The notes: generated by a model from the letters alone, not told the origin. Shown: positions 1 to 9,694, counted from the first letter of the stretch. The stretch: DNA of 58,838 nucleotides from an uncultured Alphaproteobacteria bacterium (GCA_946480475.1 CAMLJM010000018.1:1-58838); one strand, 5' to 3'. A program made the numbers and translations.

Positions 1-55
1 CCGCGAAGGTGGTCGTACAGTCGGCGCCGGCGTCGTCGCCAAAATCCTGAAGTAA
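1..55 (+). CDS. tuf: Elongation factor Tu, C-terminal end (partial)
   Basis: The reading frame from base 2 gives 17 codons ending GAGVVAKILK and a TAA stop at 53-55, which matches the extreme C-terminus of EF-Tu, the GTPase that delivers aminoacyl-tRNA to the ribosome. The rest lies before the window. Its position just upstream of rpsJ is the classical str/S10 junction, with only 27 bases between the genes, so it probably shares a transcript with the S10 operon. Identification rests on a short tail plus context. Confidence 0.88.
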   Translation, partial: REGGRTVGAGVVAKILK

Positions 56-82
56 GTATGAAGGATATAAAGGAATAAGCAC

Positions 83-403
83 ATGGGTACGCAAGTTATT
101 CGCATTCGTATGAAAGCGTTCGATCACAGAGTTCTGGATCAGGCGACTTCTGAGATCGTAAACACCGCGAAACGCACGGGTGCCCGTGTGCGTGGTCCCG
201 TACCGCTGCCCACACGCACTGAGCGTTTTACAGTGCTGCGCAGCCCGCACATCGATAAGAAATCGATGGACGCATACGAGATCCGCACGCACAAGCGCGT
301 TCTGGACATCATTGACCCGACCGACCTCACAGTTGGCGCGCTGATGAAGCTGGACCTCGCGGCAGGCGTGGACGTTGAAATTAAAATTGAGGATGCCGCT
401 TAA
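83..403 (+). CDS. rpsJ: 30S ribosomal protein S10
   Basis: The 106-residue product is the 30S head protein S10, which in other bacteria also acts with NusB in transcription antitermination. Family motifs are plain: [11 protein letters not shown] near residue 6, the [19 protein letters not shown] loop in the middle, and EIRTHKR then [14 protein letters not shown] near the end. An AAAGGA ribosome-binding site lies about 8 bases before the ATG. It is the first gene of the S10 operon and ends 24 bases before rplC. Length is normal for the family. Confidence 0.97.
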   Translation: MGTQVIRIRMKAFDHRVLDQATSEIVNTAKRTGARVRGPVPLPTRTERFTVLRSPHIDKKSMDAYEIRTHKRVLDIIDPTDLTVGALMKLDLAAGVDVEIKIEDAA

Positions 404-427
404 TATAAGTGGTGACTGGAGATTAAA

Positions 428-1177
428 ATGAGAACTGGACTGATAGCACGTAAGGAAGGCATGACACGGATTTTTGATGACGAAGGTCGTCAAGTTCCGG
501 TGACAGTGCTGAAGATCGACAACTGCCAGGTTGTTGGTGTGCGCACCCAAGAGAAAAACGGTTACGTGGCTGTTCAGCTCGGTGCCGGTACAGCAAAAGT
601 AAAACGCACATCCAAAGCGATGCGCGCTGTTTACGGCGCTGCCAAGGTTGAGCCGAAAAAGAAAGTCGCTGAATTCCGCGTATCTCCGGAAAACCTGCTG
701 GATGTTGGTGCGGAGCTTTGCCCAAGCCATTTCATCGTCGGCCAGTTCGTCGATGTTCAGGCAAAGACAATCGGTAAAGGTTTCGCTGGTGCGATGAAAC
801 GCTGGAACTTCGGTGGTCTGCGTGCCTCTCACGGTGTGTCTGTGTCTCACCGTTCTCACGGTTCGACAGGTCAGCGCCAGGATCCGGGCCGTACCTTCAA
901 GAACAAGAAGATGGCTGGTCATTTCGGCGTTGAGACAGTGACAACACAGAACCTGAAAGTGGTCGGTCACGACCTCGAGCTGGGTCTGCTGCTGGTGCAA
1001 GGTGCTGTTCCTGGTCCGGATAGCGGCTGGGTCATGGTCAGCGATGCTGTAAAGCGTCCCGTGCCAGCTGATGTGCCAATGCCTGCTGGTCTGAAAGGCT
1101 CTGCAAAGGCAGTAAAAGCTGAAGAAACAACAACAGAAGCTCCGGCGGAAACACCTGCTGAAGCGCCTGCGGAATAA
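428..1177 (+). CDS. rplC: 50S ribosomal protein L3
   Basis: The 249-residue protein is L3, a 50S assembly initiator whose central loop reaches toward the peptidyl-transferase centre. It opens with [15 protein letters not shown] and holds the conserved [13 protein letters not shown] and [12 protein letters not shown] segments, including the glutamine that is methylated in enterobacteria. It is about 40 residues longer than E. coli L3. The excess is a C-terminal tail from about residue 226, rich in Ala, Glu, Pro and Thr, of no known function. An operon spacing of 28 bases separates it from rplD. Confidence 0.97.
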   Translation: MRTGLIARKEGMTRIFDDEGRQVPVTVLKIDNCQVVGVRTQEKNGYVAVQLGAGTAKVKRTSKAMRAVYGAAKVEPKKKVAEFRVSPENLLDVGAELCPSHFIVGQFVDVQAKTIGKGFAGAMKRWNFGGLRASHGVSVSHRSHGSTGQRQDPGRTFKNKKMAGHFGVETVTTQNLKVVGHDLELGLLLVQGAVPGPDSGWVMVSDAVKRPVPADVPMPAGLKGSAKAVKAEETTTEAPAETPAEAPAE

Positions 1178-1205
1178 GTAACGAAAGAACAAAGGACTCT
1201 TCAAA

Positions 1206-1829
1206 ATGAAAGTCGCGGTTAAAACAATCGAGAACAAGGAAGCCGGCCAGATCGAACTGGACGATGCCGTGTTCAATGTTGATGTAAAGGCAGCCCTGCT
1301 TCACCGCATGGTGAACTATCAGCTGGCAAAACGTCGCGCCGGTACACACGACACCAAGGAAATTGGTGAAGTGAGCGGTACAGGTAAGAAGCCGTTTGGT
1401 CAAAAAGGCGGCGGCCGTGCTCGTCAGGGTTCTCTGCGCTCCCCGCAAATGCGTGGTGGTGCGGTTGTGTTCGGCCCGACACCGCGTTCTTACGCGCATG
1501 ATCTGCCGAAGAAAATTCGTTCACTGGCACTGCGTATGGCTTTGTCCGACAAAGTGAAAAACAACAAGCTGGTCATTCTTGATGCAGCTGTAGCCAAGGA
1601 TCACAAAACCAAGCCGATGGCGGCTAACTTTGCGAAACTCGGCCTGACATCGGCACTGGTTCTGTGCGGTAAAGAAGTTGACGCTAACTTCGCTCGTGCG
1701 ACAAACAACCTGCCGCGTATTGACGTACTGCCCAGCCAAGGCGCGAATGTCTATGACATCATCCGCCGCGACACGCTGGTGCTGACCAAGGAAGCTGTTG
1801 AAGACCTGACAGCCCGCCTGAAAGCATAA
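1206..1829 (+). CDS. rplD: 50S ribosomal protein L4
   Basis: The 207-residue protein is L4, which binds 23S rRNA domain I and lines the nascent-peptide exit tunnel with an extended loop. That loop is visible at about residues 44-90 ([20 protein letters not shown] then [13 protein letters not shown]). Its C-terminal globular part carries the usual [18 protein letters not shown] segment. In E. coli L4 represses the S10 operon; no leader hairpin can be judged here because the operon start lies upstream. It is followed after 11 bases by rplW. Confidence 0.97.
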   Translation: MKVAVKTIENKEAGQIELDDAVFNVDVKAALLHRMVNYQLAKRRAGTHDTKEIGEVSGTGKKPFGQKGGGRARQGSLRSPQMRGGAVVFGPTPRSYAHDLPKKIRSLALRMALSDKVKNNKLVILDAAVAKDHKTKPMAANFAKLGLTSALVLCGKEVDANFARATNNLPRIDVLPSQGANVYDIIRRDTLVLTKEAVEDLTARLKA

Positions 1830-1840
1830 GGAAGTTGAAA

Positions 1841-2161
1841 ATGGCTGCTAAAACAAAAAAGACAGACAAAGTACAAGAAGCACCGTGGATGTATGACATC
1901 GTCAGCCGCCCGGTTGTTACAGAGAAATCCGCACGTGGTTCCGAGCATGGTCAGGTCACATTCCGTGTGCCTCTGACAGCAACGAAGCCGCAGATCAAAA
2001 CCGCTGTAGAAGTTCTCTTCGGCGTGAAGGTCAAAGGTGTGAACACAATCGTCAACAAGGGCAAGACAAAACGCTCTAAAGGCAAAATCGTGTTCCGCAG
2101 CGACGTGAAAAAAGCGGTTGTGACCCTCGTAGAAGGCTCAACCATCGACGTCGGCGCATAA
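1841..2161 (+). CDS. rplW: 50S ribosomal protein L23
   Basis: The 106-residue protein is L23, which sits at the tunnel exit and docks trigger factor and the signal recognition particle. The family core runs from [13 protein letters not shown] (residues 18-30) through the beta hairpin with [10 protein letters not shown]. It has a short lysine-rich N-terminal extension before the core. The ATG at 1841 is preferred over an in-frame TTG two codons earlier, because AAGGAAG lies at the correct distance from the ATG. A palindromic element follows before rplB. Confidence 0.96.
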   Translation: MAAKTKKTDKVQEAPWMYDIVSRPVVTEKSARGSEHGQVTFRVPLTATKPQIKTAVEVLFGVKVKGVNTIVNKGKTKRSKGKIVFRSDVKKAVVTLVEGSTIDVGA

Positions 2162-2172
2162 GAATTGACGGC

Positions 2173-2205
2173 CTAGCCGTCATCCCGGTGAAAGCCGGGA
2201 TCTAG
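2173..2205. repeat. REP-like palindrome between rplW and rplB
   Basis: ATCCCGG (2182-2188) and CCGGGAT (2195-2201) form a perfect 7-bp stem around a 6-base loop, flanked on both sides by CTAG. It resembles the short palindromic repeats scattered between genes in many alphaproteobacteria. Related CCCGG-loop-CCGGG palindromes occur at 15750-15769 and 29734-29750. It has no T-run, so it is not an obvious intrinsic terminator, and the ribosomal operon continues through it. Confidence 0.6.
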
Positions 2206-2235
2206 TGAATAGTAAAGTGAAGAAAGGCTAAACAA

Positions 2236-3051
2236 ATGGCTTTGAAAAAGTACAACCCCGTGACGCCAAGCCAGCGCGAGCTGGTTATGAGCGACCGTAG
2301 CGGTCTGTGGAAGGGTGGTCCCGAGCGCAGCCTGATCGAAGGTCAGAACAAGTCCGGCGGTCGTAACAACACGGGTCGCATCATGGTTCGTCACCGTGGT
2401 GGCGGTCATAAGCACAAATACCGTGTGATCGACTGGAAACGTCGCACATGGGATGTCGAGGCGACTGTTGAGCGTCTGGAATATGACCCGAACCGTACGG
2501 CACACATCGCTCTGATCGTGTACCCGAACGGCGACAAGGCTTACATCCTAGCTCCACAACGCCTGAAAGCTGGCGATAAAGTGGTTGCGGGCGAGAAGAC
2601 AGACGTGAAGCCAGGCAATGCTATGCAACTGCGTAACATGCCGGTGGGTACGATCATTCACAACATCGAAATGAAGCCAGGCAAGGGCGGTCAGCTCTGC
2701 CGCGCGGCTGGTACTTATGGCCAGCTGGTTGGTCGTGATCAGGGCTATGCCCAGATCAAGCTGGCTTCTGGTGAACTCCGCGTTGTCCGTCAGGAATGCA
2801 TGGCGACCGTGGGTGCCGTTTCAAACCCTGACCACCTGAACGAAAACACCGGTAAAGCTGGTCGTTCACGTTGGAAAGGTCGTCGTCCGCACGTTCGCGG
2901 TATCGTCATGAACCCGGTTGATCACCCGCACGGTGGTCGCACCAAAGGTGGTACACACTGGTCCTCACCGACTGGCGTACCTGCCAAGGGTTACAAGACA
3001 CGTAGCAACAAGGCCACGGATAAGTTCATTATCCGCCGCCGTAAGAAGTAG
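2236..3051 (+). CDS. rplB: 50S ribosomal protein L2
   Basis: The 271-residue protein is L2, needed for subunit joining and for the peptidyl-transferase region. Hallmarks are [18 protein letters not shown] near residue 42, the [13 protein letters not shown] segment, and NPVDHPHGG near residue 220, which holds the functionally important histidine. Directly after HPHGG the usual GEG is absent and the sequence reads [13 protein letters not shown], so this loop is shortened and diverged compared with the bacterial consensus. The remaining C-terminus ([16 protein letters not shown]) is standard. Confidence 0.97.
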   Translation: MALKKYNPVTPSQRELVMSDRSGLWKGGPERSLIEGQNKSGGRNNTGRIMVRHRGGGHKHKYRVIDWKRRTWDVEATVERLEYDPNRTAHIALIVYPNGDKAYILAPQRLKAGDKVVAGEKTDVKPGNAMQLRNMPVGTIIHNIEMKPGKGGQLCRAAGTYGQLVGRDQGYAQIKLASGELRVVRQECMATVGAVSNPDHLNENTGKAGRSRWKGRRPHVRGIVMNPVDHPHGGRTKGGTHWSSPTGVPAKGYKTRSNKATDKFIIRRRKK

Positions 3052-3072
3052 GTTTGAGGGAGTTTTAAGAAC

Positions 3073-3357
3073 ATGGCTCGTTCAGTTTGGAAAGGCCCGT
3101 TTGTTGACCGTCACCTTCTGAAAAAGGTTGAGACGATGCGCGCTGCGACGAAGAAAGAGGTTATCAAGACCTGGTCTCGTCGTTCGACCATCCTCCCGAA
3201 CTTTGTCGGATTGACATTTGGCGTTCACAATGGTCGCAAGTTTATCCCTGTTCTCGTGACTGACCAGATGATTGGTCACAAACTGGGTGAATTCGCACCA
3301 ACCCGTACATTTGGCGGTCACGCTGGTAACAGCGGCGACAAAAAAGCCTCCAAGTAA
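3073..3357 (+). CDS. rpsS: 30S ribosomal protein S19
   Basis: The 94-residue protein is S19, which pairs with S13 at the 30S head and contacts the A-site finger. It begins with the invariant [11 protein letters not shown] and holds [14 protein letters not shown] and the C-terminal [15 protein letters not shown] motif. A GAGGGAG ribosome-binding site overlaps the end of the 21-base gap after rplB. Length is normal. Confidence 0.97.
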   Translation: MARSVWKGPFVDRHLLKKVETMRAATKKEVIKTWSRRSTILPNFVGLTFGVHNGRKFIPVLVTDQMIGHKLGEFAPTRTFGGHAGNSGDKKASK

Positions 3358-3382
3358 GATTGGTTAAGTAAGGAAGTTAAAA

Positions 3383-3817
3383 ATGGCTCAGGCAGCAAAG
3401 AAACCGCAGGCAGCAAAGAAGCAGCCCGCGAAAAAAGTAGAGAAAGACGCACCGAAGGCAGCATCAACTGCGCCGGTAGCTGAGGCTCGTGCATATGCCA
3501 AGTATATCCGTTCCAGCCCACGCAAACTGAACCTGGTGGCTCAGACAATCCGTGGCAAGAGCGCAGGCAAGGCACTGACCGATCTCGACTTCAGCAGCCG
3601 CCGCATCGCAATCGATGTGAAAAAGGTTCTGCAATCAGCTGTCGCCAACGCTGAAAACAACCACAACATGGACGTGGATCGTCTGTATGTGGCTGAAGCA
3701 ACCGTTGGGCGCGCCATTAAAATGAAGCGTTTCATGGCACGTGCGCGTGGCCGTGGTGCGCCCATCGTAAAAGAATTCAGCCGTCTGACGATTGTCGTCA
3801 GAGAGCGCCAAGCATAA
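3383..3817 (+). CDS. rplV: 50S ribosomal protein L22
   Basis: The 144-residue protein is L22, an early 23S rRNA binder whose beta hairpin lines the exit tunnel and is the classic site of macrolide-resistance changes. The family core starts at about residue 34 ([18 protein letters not shown]) and ends with the hairpin [15 protein letters not shown] and TIVVRERQ. About 32 extra N-terminal residues, almost all Ala, Lys, Gln and Pro, precede the core, making it longer than the usual 110-residue protein. Confidence 0.96.
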   Translation: MAQAAKKPQAAKKQPAKKVEKDAPKAASTAPVAEARAYAKYIRSSPRKLNLVAQTIRGKSAGKALTDLDFSSRRIAIDVKKVLQSAVANAENNHNMDVDRLYVAEATVGRAIKMKRFMARARGRGAPIVKEFSRLTIVVRERQA

Positions 3818-3847
3818 AGAATACATAAGGGTTTAGGAGAATATCTT

Positions 3848-4534
3848 ATGGGTCAGAAGGTTAATCCAATCGGTATCCGCGTCGGTATCAACCGTACATG
3901 GGACTCCCGCTGGTTTTCGGATCGTAATTACGCCGATCGCCTGATTAAGGATCTCAAGCTGCGCGAATATGTACGCGACAAGCTGAAAGCTGCTGGTATC
4001 AGCAAGGTGATCATCGAGCGTGCCGCACAGAACACGAAAGTGACTGTACACACAGCACGTCCAGGCGTGATCATCGGCAAGAAAGGCGCTGACATTGAAA
4101 AACTGCGCAAGGATCTGTCTGACCGCGCTGGCAGCGATGTAGCACTGAATATTGTTGAAATCCGCAAGCCGGAAATCGATGCGCAACTCGTGGCTGAGGG
4201 CGTAGCCCAGCAGCTGGAGCGTCGTGTATCTTTCCGCCGCGCGATGAAGCGTGCCGTTCAGTCTGCACTGCGTCTGGGCGCACAAGGTATTCGTATCAAC
4301 GTATCCGGTCGTTTAGGCGGCACAGATATCGCTCGTACTGAATGGTATCGCGAAGGTCGCGTGCCTCTGCACACACTGCGTGCAGACCTGGACTATGGAT
4401 TCTCCGAAGCATCGACAACCTACGGGATCATCGGTGTGAAGGTCTGGATATACAAAGGTGACATTCTTGAGCACGACCCTATGGCACGTGACAAGCGTTC
4501 TGCCGATGGCACAACACCGCGTAACCAGGGTTAA
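3848..4534 (+). CDS. rpsC: 30S ribosomal protein S3
   Basis: The 228-residue protein is S3, part of the mRNA entry tunnel and its helicase activity. It starts [16 protein letters not shown] domain with [15 protein letters not shown] lies at about residues 74-88, and the C-terminal domain holds [35 protein letters not shown] sequence (here LDYGF). A ribosome-binding site TAGGAG lies 9 bases before the start. No unusual features beyond normal length. Confidence 0.97.
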   Translation: MGQKVNPIGIRVGINRTWDSRWFSDRNYADRLIKDLKLREYVRDKLKAAGISKVIIERAAQNTKVTVHTARPGVIIGKKGADIEKLRKDLSDRAGSDVALNIVEIRKPEIDAQLVAEGVAQQLERRVSFRRAMKRAVQSALRLGAQGIRINVSGRLGGTDIARTEWYREGRVPLHTLRADLDYGFSEASTTYGIIGVKVWIYKGDILEHDPMARDKRSADGTTPRNQG

Positions 4535-4564
4535 TTGAATTAGGTTAGTTGAAGAGAAAAGATC

Positions 4565-4978
4565 ATGCTGCAACCAAAAAGATCAAAATTCCGCAAACAG
4601 CATAAAGGCCGTATCCACGGCAATGCCAAGGGCGGTTCGACACTGGCTTTCGGTGAATATGGCCTGAAAGCCCTGGCGCCTGAGCGTATCACAGCGCGTC
4701 AGATCGAAGCAGCACGTCGCGCTCTGACACGTCATATGAAGCGTCAGGGTAAAGTCTGGATCCGTGTGTTCCCGGATGTGCCGGTTTCGAAGAAGCCGCT
4801 CGAGGTTCGTATGGGTTCCGGTAAAGGTTCACCTGAATTCTATGTATGCCGCGTAAAACCGGGTCGTATCATGTTCGAACTCGGTGGTGTACCGGAACAA
4901 CTGGCACGTGAAGCACTGGCGCTGGCTGCTGCAAAACTGCCGATCGCAACAAAATTCGTCGCCCGTATCGGCGGCTAA
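4565..4978 (+). CDS. rplP: 50S ribosomal protein L16
   Basis: The 137-residue protein is L16, which helps shape the A site of the 50S subunit. It starts [16 protein letters not shown] and contains GRMGSGKG-type sequence ([20 protein letters not shown]), with the conserved arginine that is hydroxylated in E. coli falling in this section. The C-terminal [14 protein letters not shown] helix is typical. A 26-base spacer leads to rpmC. Confidence 0.96.
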   Translation: MLQPKRSKFRKQHKGRIHGNAKGGSTLAFGEYGLKALAPERITARQIEAARRALTRHMKRQGKVWIRVFPDVPVSKKPLEVRMGSGKGSPEFYVCRVKPGRIMFELGGVPEQLAREALALAAAKLPIATKFVARIGG

Positions 4979-5004
4979 GTTAGAGAAGTAAAGAGGAGAC
5001 CGCC

Positions 5005-5262
5005 ATGAAAGCGGAAGACCTGAAGACAAAAACAGCTGACGAACTGAAAAAAGCTCTGCTGGAGCTGAAAAAGGAACAGTTCACCCTGCGCATGCAAAAG
5101 GCACAGGGCCAGCTCGAGAATTCGGCAAAAGTACGTCAAGTGCGCCGCGATGTTGCGCGCGTGCAGACGGCCCTGACACAAAAAGCGAATGGCGCGGAAA
5201 GCACGCCGGCTAAGAAAGCCGCTGCGAAAAAGCCCGCCAAAGCAAAAAAGACAGCCGCATAA
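5005..5262 (+). CDS. rpmC: 50S ribosomal protein L29
   Basis: The first 65 residues are L29, a helical hairpin beside the tunnel exit: MKAEDLKTKTADELKKALLELKKEQFTLRMQ is split by the usual turn and followed by VRQVRRDVARVQT. The protein is 85 residues, about 20 longer than usual, and the excess is a C-terminal Ala/Lys/Pro tail. An AGAGGAGA ribosome-binding site sits 7 bases before the start. It is followed by rpsQ after 21 bases. Confidence 0.95.
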   Translation: MKAEDLKTKTADELKKALLELKKEQFTLRMQKAQGQLENSAKVRQVRRDVARVQTALTQKANGAESTPAKKAAAKKPAKAKKTAA

Positions 5263-5283
5263 GGCATAGGTAGGAGATAAAGA

Positions 5284-5709
5284 ATGCCCCGTCGTGTATT
5301 AGAAGGCGTCGTTGTAAGCGACAAAATGGAAAAGACAGTAACCGTTCTGGTAGAACGTCGTTACATGCACCCGGTGTACAAAAAGTACATCCGTAAGTCT
5401 GACAAATTTGCCGCGCACGACGAAAGCAACGCTTTCCAGATCGGTGACCGCGTTCAGATCGAGGAATGCCGCCCGCTGTCGAAGAATAAACGTTTCACAG
5501 TGATCACGGTTCCGACCAAGGAAGCTGTAGCGAAAACAGCTGAAAAGAAAAAAGCCAAGGTAGATGCAAAAGCTGCTGAAGAAGCTGCTAAAGAAGCCGC
5601 CAAGGTAGAAAAGAAAGAAGCAAAAGCTAAGGCAAAAGCTGACAAGGCAGAAACCAAAGCGAAAAAGACAACAACAACCAAAACTACTAAAGCAAAAAAA
5701 GACGAATAA
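5284..5709 (+). CDS. rpsQ: 30S ribosomal protein S17 with long charged tail
   Basis: Residues 1-80 are S17, an OB-fold 16S rRNA binder: [22 protein letters not shown], then [27 protein letters not shown]. The protein is 141 residues where about 80-90 is usual. Residues from about 83 to the end are a low-complexity run of Ala, Lys, Glu and Thr that ends KTTKAKKDE. Such a tail could bind rRNA or simply be disordered; nothing in the sequence decides. The reading frame is intact through it, and the next gene has its own ribosome-binding site. Confidence 0.95.
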   Translation: MPRRVLEGVVVSDKMEKTVTVLVERRYMHPVYKKYIRKSDKFAAHDESNAFQIGDRVQIEECRPLSKNKRFTVITVPTKEAVAKTAEKKKAKVDAKAAEEAAKEAAKVEKKEAKAKAKADKAETKAKKTTTTKTTKAKKDE

Positions 5710-5750
5710 GCTTTAGTGTGAGATGAACGAGTAAAGAAGGCAGGATTGCT

Positions 5751-6116
5751 ATGATACAGATGGAAAGCGACCTCGACGTAGCTGACAACAGCGGCGCGAA
5801 ACGCGTGAAATGCATCAAGGTGCTGGGTGGTTCGATGAGAACAACAGCAAACATCGGCGACATTATTGTCGTTTCGATCCAGGATGCTATTCCCCGTGGC
5901 CGTGTGAAAAAAGGTGATGTGCACCGCGCTGTGATTGTACGCACGAAAACAGGCCTGTCACGTAACTATGGTGAACGTATCCGCTTTGATACCAATGCGG
6001 CAGTTCTGATCAACAAACAAAACGAACCGATTGGTACACGTATTTTTGGACCCGTGACCCGTGAACTTCGTAAGAACTTCATGAAAATCGTTTCTCTGGC
6101 TGCAGAGGTGCTGTAA
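5751..6116 (+). CDS. rplN: 50S ribosomal protein L14
   Basis: The 121-residue protein is L14, which forms intersubunit bridges and is the docking site for the silencing factor RsfS. It begins [19 protein letters not shown], with the family signature [18 protein letters not shown] in the middle and [18 protein letters not shown] C-terminus (here [11 protein letters not shown]). Length is normal. Its stop codon TAA shares one base with the rplX start, so the two are probably translationally coupled. Confidence 0.97.
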   Translation: MIQMESDLDVADNSGAKRVKCIKVLGGSMRTTANIGDIIVVSIQDAIPRGRVKKGDVHRAVIVRTKTGLSRNYGERIRFDTNAAVLINKQNEPIGTRIFGPVTRELRKNFMKIVSLAAEVL

Positions 6117-6439
6117 TGACACAACCAAAACTGAAGATTAAAAAGGGCGACCAAGTCGTCGTTTTGACAGGTAAGGACAAAGGCAAAAAAGGCGAAGTTC
6201 TGCGCGTGATCCCTGAGGATCTGCGTGTGGTTGTTGCCGGTGTCAATGTCGTGACCAAGCACGTGAAGCCATCCCAGACAAACGCTGGCGGCATTCAGAA
6301 AACAGAACTGCCAGTTCACATTTCGAACGTGGCAATTGCTGATCCAAAGTCCGGTAAACCAACACGCGTTGGTTTCTCGAAACTGAAAGACGGCAAGAAA
6401 GTTCGTGTGGCGAAAAAATCCGGCGAACAGATCGCCTAA
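6116..6439 (+). CDS. rplX: 50S ribosomal protein L24
   Basis: The 107-residue protein is L24, an assembly initiator with a KOW motif near the start ([20 protein letters not shown], about residues 9-28). The segment [18 protein letters not shown] and the C-terminal [18 protein letters not shown] are typical. Its ATG overlaps the last base of the rplN stop codon, so translation likely depends on ribosomes finishing L14. Confidence 0.97.
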   Translation: MTQPKLKIKKGDQVVVLTGKDKGKKGEVLRVIPEDLRVVVAGVNVVTKHVKPSQTNAGGIQKTELPVHISNVAIADPKSGKPTRVGFSKLKDGKKVRVAKKSGEQIA

Positions 6440-6462
6440 GGTAACGGAAGAAAGATAAGAAA

Positions 6463-7014
6463 ATGAAAGCGACAAAAACACGTTTTCAAACGCGCTACGA
6501 GAAAGAAATCAAGCCGGCTCTGAAACAGAAGTACGGTTACAAGAATGATTTCCAGATCCCGCAACTTGAGAAAATCGTTCTCAACATGGGCGTTGGCGCA
6601 GCGACAACAAACCGCGGCGAGATTGACTCCGCGTTTGATGACATGGCTCTGATCGCTGGTCAGAAACCGGTTGTAACATATGCTCGTAAATCCAACGCGT
6701 CGTTCAAAATTCGTGATGGCATGGCGATTGGTGTAAAAGTGACACTGCGCGGCCACCAGATGTACGAATTCCTGGATCGTCTCGTAACGATTACAATGCC
6801 CCGTATTCGCGACTTCCGCGGCATTAACGGCAAAAGCTTCGATGGCCGTGGCAACTACGCCATGGGCATTAAGGAACACATCGTGTTCCCGGAAATTAAC
6901 TATGATAAAGCTGACAAGATGCGTGGTCTCGATATCATCATCTGCACATCGGCAAAGACGGACGCAGAAGCAAAGGATCTCCTGACAGCTTTTGACATGC
7001 CGTTCAAAAACTAA
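6463..7014 (+). CDS. rplE: 50S ribosomal protein L5
   Basis: The 183-residue protein is L5, which binds 5S rRNA in the central protuberance. Recognisable segments are the N-terminal [25 protein letters not shown], the [22 protein letters not shown] block, and [21 protein letters not shown] followed by [12 protein letters not shown]. Length is normal. An operon spacing of 20 bases leads to rpsN. Confidence 0.97.
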   Translation: MKATKTRFQTRYEKEIKPALKQKYGYKNDFQIPQLEKIVLNMGVGAATTNRGEIDSAFDDMALIAGQKPVVTYARKSNASFKIRDGMAIGVKVTLRGHQMYEFLDRLVTITMPRIRDFRGINGKSFDGRGNYAMGIKEHIVFPEINYDKADKMRGLDIIICTSAKTDAEAKDLLTAFDMPFKN

Positions 7015-7034
7015 GGATTTGAGAAGGAAAGAAA

Positions 7035-7340
7035 ATGGCAAAGACCTGTTCAATCAACCGCAACAATAAACGCAAAAAGCTGACCAAACAGCATGCAGCG
7101 CGCCGTGCAAAGCTGAAGGCGATCGTCAATGATCGTGATCTGCCGCCGGAAGAGCGTTTTCAGGCTGTACTGAAGCTGGCTGAAATGCCGCGTAACGGTG
7201 CAAAAATCCGCATCCGTAACCGTTGCGAACTGACAGGCCGCCCACGTGCCCATCACCGCAAGTTTAAACTGTGCCGTAACGTTATCCGCGAATTGGCTCA
7301 ACTCGGCGAATTGCCGGGCGTGACCAAGTCCAGCTGGTAA
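7035..7340 (+). CDS. rpsN: 30S ribosomal protein S14, zinc-independent form
   Basis: The 101-residue protein is the long form of S14. The C-terminal [22 protein letters not shown] section has only two cysteines, so the four-cysteine zinc site of the short form is absent. This is the form normally found in proteobacteria and its presence in the spc operon is standard. An AGAAGGAAAG ribosome-binding site is well placed. Confidence 0.96.
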   Translation: MAKTCSINRNNKRKKLTKQHAARRAKLKAIVNDRDLPPEERFQAVLKLAEMPRNGAKIRIRNRCELTGRPRAHHRKFKLCRNVIRELAQLGELPGVTKSSW

Positions 7341-7365
7341 CCACGGGACGATAGGAGATTAGAAA

Positions 7366-7764
7366 ATGACAATGAGCAGCCCTCTGGCAGATACGCTGAC
7401 ACGTATCAGAAACGCCCAGAAAGCCCGCAAAGCGGTTGTAGAGGTTCTGGCATCCAAATTCGTCGGCGCCGTTCTCGACGTGCTGGTGGATGAAGGTTAC
7501 ATCCGTGGCTACAAACCGGCCAAAGACGAAAAAGGCCATGCCGTTTTCGCTGTTGAGCTGAAGTATGATCAGGACGAAGGCGCGATCCGTGAAGTGCACT
7601 GCATTTCCAAGCCGGGCCGTCGCATCTACAGTGCTTCTAAGGAAGTACCGCGTTTCTACAATGGTCTGGGTCTGACAATCGTCTCTACACCTCTGGGTGT
7701 GATGGCTGATTATCAAGCCCGTGAAAAAAATGTTGGCGGCGAGATTCTGTGCCAGGTCTTCTAA
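7366..7764 (+). CDS. rpsH: 30S ribosomal protein S8
   Basis: The 132-residue protein is S8, which binds helix 21 of 16S rRNA and in E. coli represses the spc operon through a site at the L14-L24 or L24-L5 region. It begins MSSPLADTLTRIRNAQ and ends with STPLGVMADYQAREKNVGGEILCQVF, both standard. The ATG at 7366 is chosen over the ATG two codons later, because GGAG lies 8 bases upstream of the first. Confidence 0.96.
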   Translation: MTMSSPLADTLTRIRNAQKARKAVVEVLASKFVGAVLDVLVDEGYIRGYKPAKDEKGHAVFAVELKYDQDEGAIREVHCISKPGRRIYSASKEVPRFYNGLGLTIVSTPLGVMADYQAREKNVGGEILCQVF

Positions 7765-7806
7765 TCGAAGAACGAAACGGAACTGAGTTTTAAAGAGGAC
7801 AAGAAA

Positions 7807-8340
7807 ATGTCACGTGTTGGTAAAAACCCTGTGAAACTGGCTGATGGCGTAACCGCCGAAGTCAACGGTCAAACAGTGAAAGTGAAAGGCAAACTGGGCG
7901 AGCTCAGCATGCAGGTTCATAACAATGTTGCCGTTAAGCTGGAGAATGGTGAAATCACTGTATCTCCAAAAGACGACAGCCGTGAAACACGCGCGCTGTG
8001 GGCGACCATGCGCAACCTGATCAAGAATATGGTGGTCGGTGTTAGTGCCGGTTACACCAAGAACCTTGAAATTCATGGTGTTGGTCTGCGTGCGAATCTG
8101 CAGGGTTCCAACCTGAACCTGCAACTCGGTTTCAGCCATGACATCAACTTCCCGATCCCGGACGGTATCAAGATCGCTGTTGAGAAACAGACAAAGATCA
8201 CCGTTACAGGTATTGACAAACAACAAGTCGGGCAGGTGTCTGCCGATATCTACCGCATGAAGCCGCCAGAGCCATATAAAGGCAAAGGCATTCGTTACGA
8301 AGGTCAGCAGATCCTGCGTAAAGAAGGTAAGAAGAAATAA
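7807..8340 (+). CDS. rplF: 50S ribosomal protein L6
   Basis: The 177-residue protein is L6, built from two repeated domains near the sarcin-ricin loop. It starts MSRVGKNPVKL and the second domain shows GVGLRANLQGSNLNLQLGFSH and the conserved PPEPYKGKGIRYEGQQILRKEGKK end. Length matches the family. A 42-base gap with AGAGGA precedes it, the longest inside this part of the operon but without visible secondary structure. Confidence 0.97.
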   Translation: MSRVGKNPVKLADGVTAEVNGQTVKVKGKLGELSMQVHNNVAVKLENGEITVSPKDDSRETRALWATMRNLIKNMVVGVSAGYTKNLEIHGVGLRANLQGSNLNLQLGFSHDINFPIPDGIKIAVEKQTKITVTGIDKQQVGQVSADIYRMKPPEPYKGKGIRYEGQQILRKEGKKK

Positions 8341-8365
8341 GTAAGGTTTTGACGAGGAAAAAGTC

Positions 8366-8743
8366 ATGAGAGCACATCTGTCATCAAAAGATCGCCGTAC
8401 ATTCCGTACACGCAATAAGCTGCGCGCGATCAATACCCAGAAGGCCGGTCTGATCGAGACCCGCCCGCGCTTGAGCGTGCACCGCACGAACAAGCAGATT
8501 TACGCGCAGGTCATTGACGACCTGAAAGGCGTAACGCTGGCGGCGGCCTCCTCGCTGGACAAAGAATTCAGCCTGAAAAAAGGTTCTGACAAAGCTGCCG
8601 CTGCTGAAGTCGGCAAGCTGGTTGCGCAACGCGCACTGAAAGCTGGCGTTAAGCAGGTTCAGTTCGATCGCGGTAGCTACCTGTATCATGGCCGTGTCAA
8701 ATCAGTTGCCGAGGGCGCCCGTGAAGGCGGTCTGGATTTCTAA
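8366..8743 (+). CDS. rplR: 50S ribosomal protein L18
   Basis: The 125-residue protein is L18, partner of L5 on 5S rRNA. The [20 protein letters not shown] segment and the C-terminal [26 protein letters not shown] are diagnostic. The N-terminus holds the usual arginine-rich stretch that contacts 5S rRNA. It lies 25 bases after rplF and 24 before rpsE. Confidence 0.97.
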   Translation: MRAHLSSKDRRTFRTRNKLRAINTQKAGLIETRPRLSVHRTNKQIYAQVIDDLKGVTLAAASSLDKEFSLKKGSDKAAAAEVGKLVAQRALKAGVKQVQFDRGSYLYHGRVKSVAEGAREGGLDF

Positions 8744-8767
8744 AGGATTTATGGAGAAAAACGAAAA

Positions 8768-9346
8768 ATGTCTCGTGGACAACAGCAAGAACAACAACGC
8801 GGTGAAGAGAGCGAACTGGTCGAACGTCTGGTAAGCATCAACCGTGTAGCCAAAGTGGTAAAAGGCGGCCGTCGTTTCGGTTTCGCAGCCCTGATGGTTG
8901 TCGGTGATGGCCGTGGCCGTGTTGGTTTCGGCACAGCAAAAGCACGCGAAGTACCCGATGCGATCAAGAAAGCAACCGAGCAGGCAAAACGCAGCATGAT
9001 TCGTGTTCCCCTGCGTGAAGCACGCACCATTCACCATGATGTGATGGCAACAGACGGTGCGGGTAAGGTTTATCTGCGTTCGGCTCCTGCTGGTACCGGT
9101 ATTATCGCTGGTGGCCCCATGCGCGCGATTTTCGAAGCTGTTGGTATTCAGGATATCGTTGCAAAAGTAGCTGGTTCAAACAACCCGCACGCGATTGTGA
9201 ACGCGACTGTGGCAGCGCTGAAGAAAATGCAAAGCCCACGTCAGGTTGCTGCTCGTCGCGGCAAAAAAGTCAGTGACGTGATCGCGAACCGTGAAGCTGC
9301 CCGTTCAGCTGCGGAAATCGCATCAGCAGTGGCTGAAGCTGAGTAA
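8768..9346 (+). CDS. rpsE: 30S ribosomal protein S5
   Basis: The 192-residue protein is S5, important for decoding accuracy and part of the mRNA entry site. It shows [24 protein letters not shown] (double-stranded RNA-binding-like domain), then [18 protein letters not shown] and [20 protein letters not shown] short Gln/Glu-rich N-terminus and an alanine-rich C-terminus are slightly longer than in E. coli. Operon context is standard. Confidence 0.97.
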   Translation: MSRGQQQEQQRGEESELVERLVSINRVAKVVKGGRRFGFAALMVVGDGRGRVGFGTAKAREVPDAIKKATEQAKRSMIRVPLREARTIHHDVMATDGAGKVYLRSAPAGTGIIAGGPMRAIFEAVGIQDIVAKVAGSNNPHAIVNATVAALKKMQSPRQVAARRGKKVSDVIANREAARSAAEIASAVAEAE

Positions 9347-9380
9347 TTAGGAAACTTAAAAAGGTTATTTGAGGTCGATC

Positions 9381-9665
9381 ATGACTGAAGAAGCAAAGAA
9401 AAAAGCACCGGCAAAGAAGGCAGCGGCTCCTAAGGCCGCTCCGAAAGCAGCTGCTAAAAAAGCTGAGAAGGCACCGAAGTCCGGTAAGACACTGACCGTG
9501 CAGCAAATCGGCAGCCCGATCGCTCGTGAAGCATCACAGCGTGCAACACTGATCGGTCTCGGCCTGAACAAGATGAACCGCACACGCACGCTGGAAGATA
9601 CGCCGGCTGTTCGCGGCATGATCAATAAAGTGAAACACCTGGTTCGTGTCGTAGACGCGGCCTAA
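9381..9665 (+). CDS. rpmD: 50S ribosomal protein L30 with N-terminal extension
   Basis: From the ATG at 9381 the product is 94 residues. The L30 fold is in the C-terminal 60 residues: [30 protein letters not shown], then [18 protein letters not shown]. About 33 residues rich in Ala, Lys and Pro precede it, which most L30 proteins lack. The ATG is preferred to an upstream in-frame TTG at 9369 because GAGG sits just before it. Confidence 0.95.
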   Translation: MTEEAKKKAPAKKAAAPKAAPKAAAKKAEKAPKSGKTLTVQQIGSPIAREASQRATLIGLGLNKMNRTRTLEDTPAVRGMINKVKHLVRVVDAA

Positions 9666-9694
9666 GCTAAAGATAGAGTGAAAGGCAAAAAGCC

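Noticed and set aside
5530..5705. Separate antisense protein opposite the S17 tail
   Set aside because: The open minus-strand frames here only reflect the low-complexity Ala/Lys codons of the sense strand.
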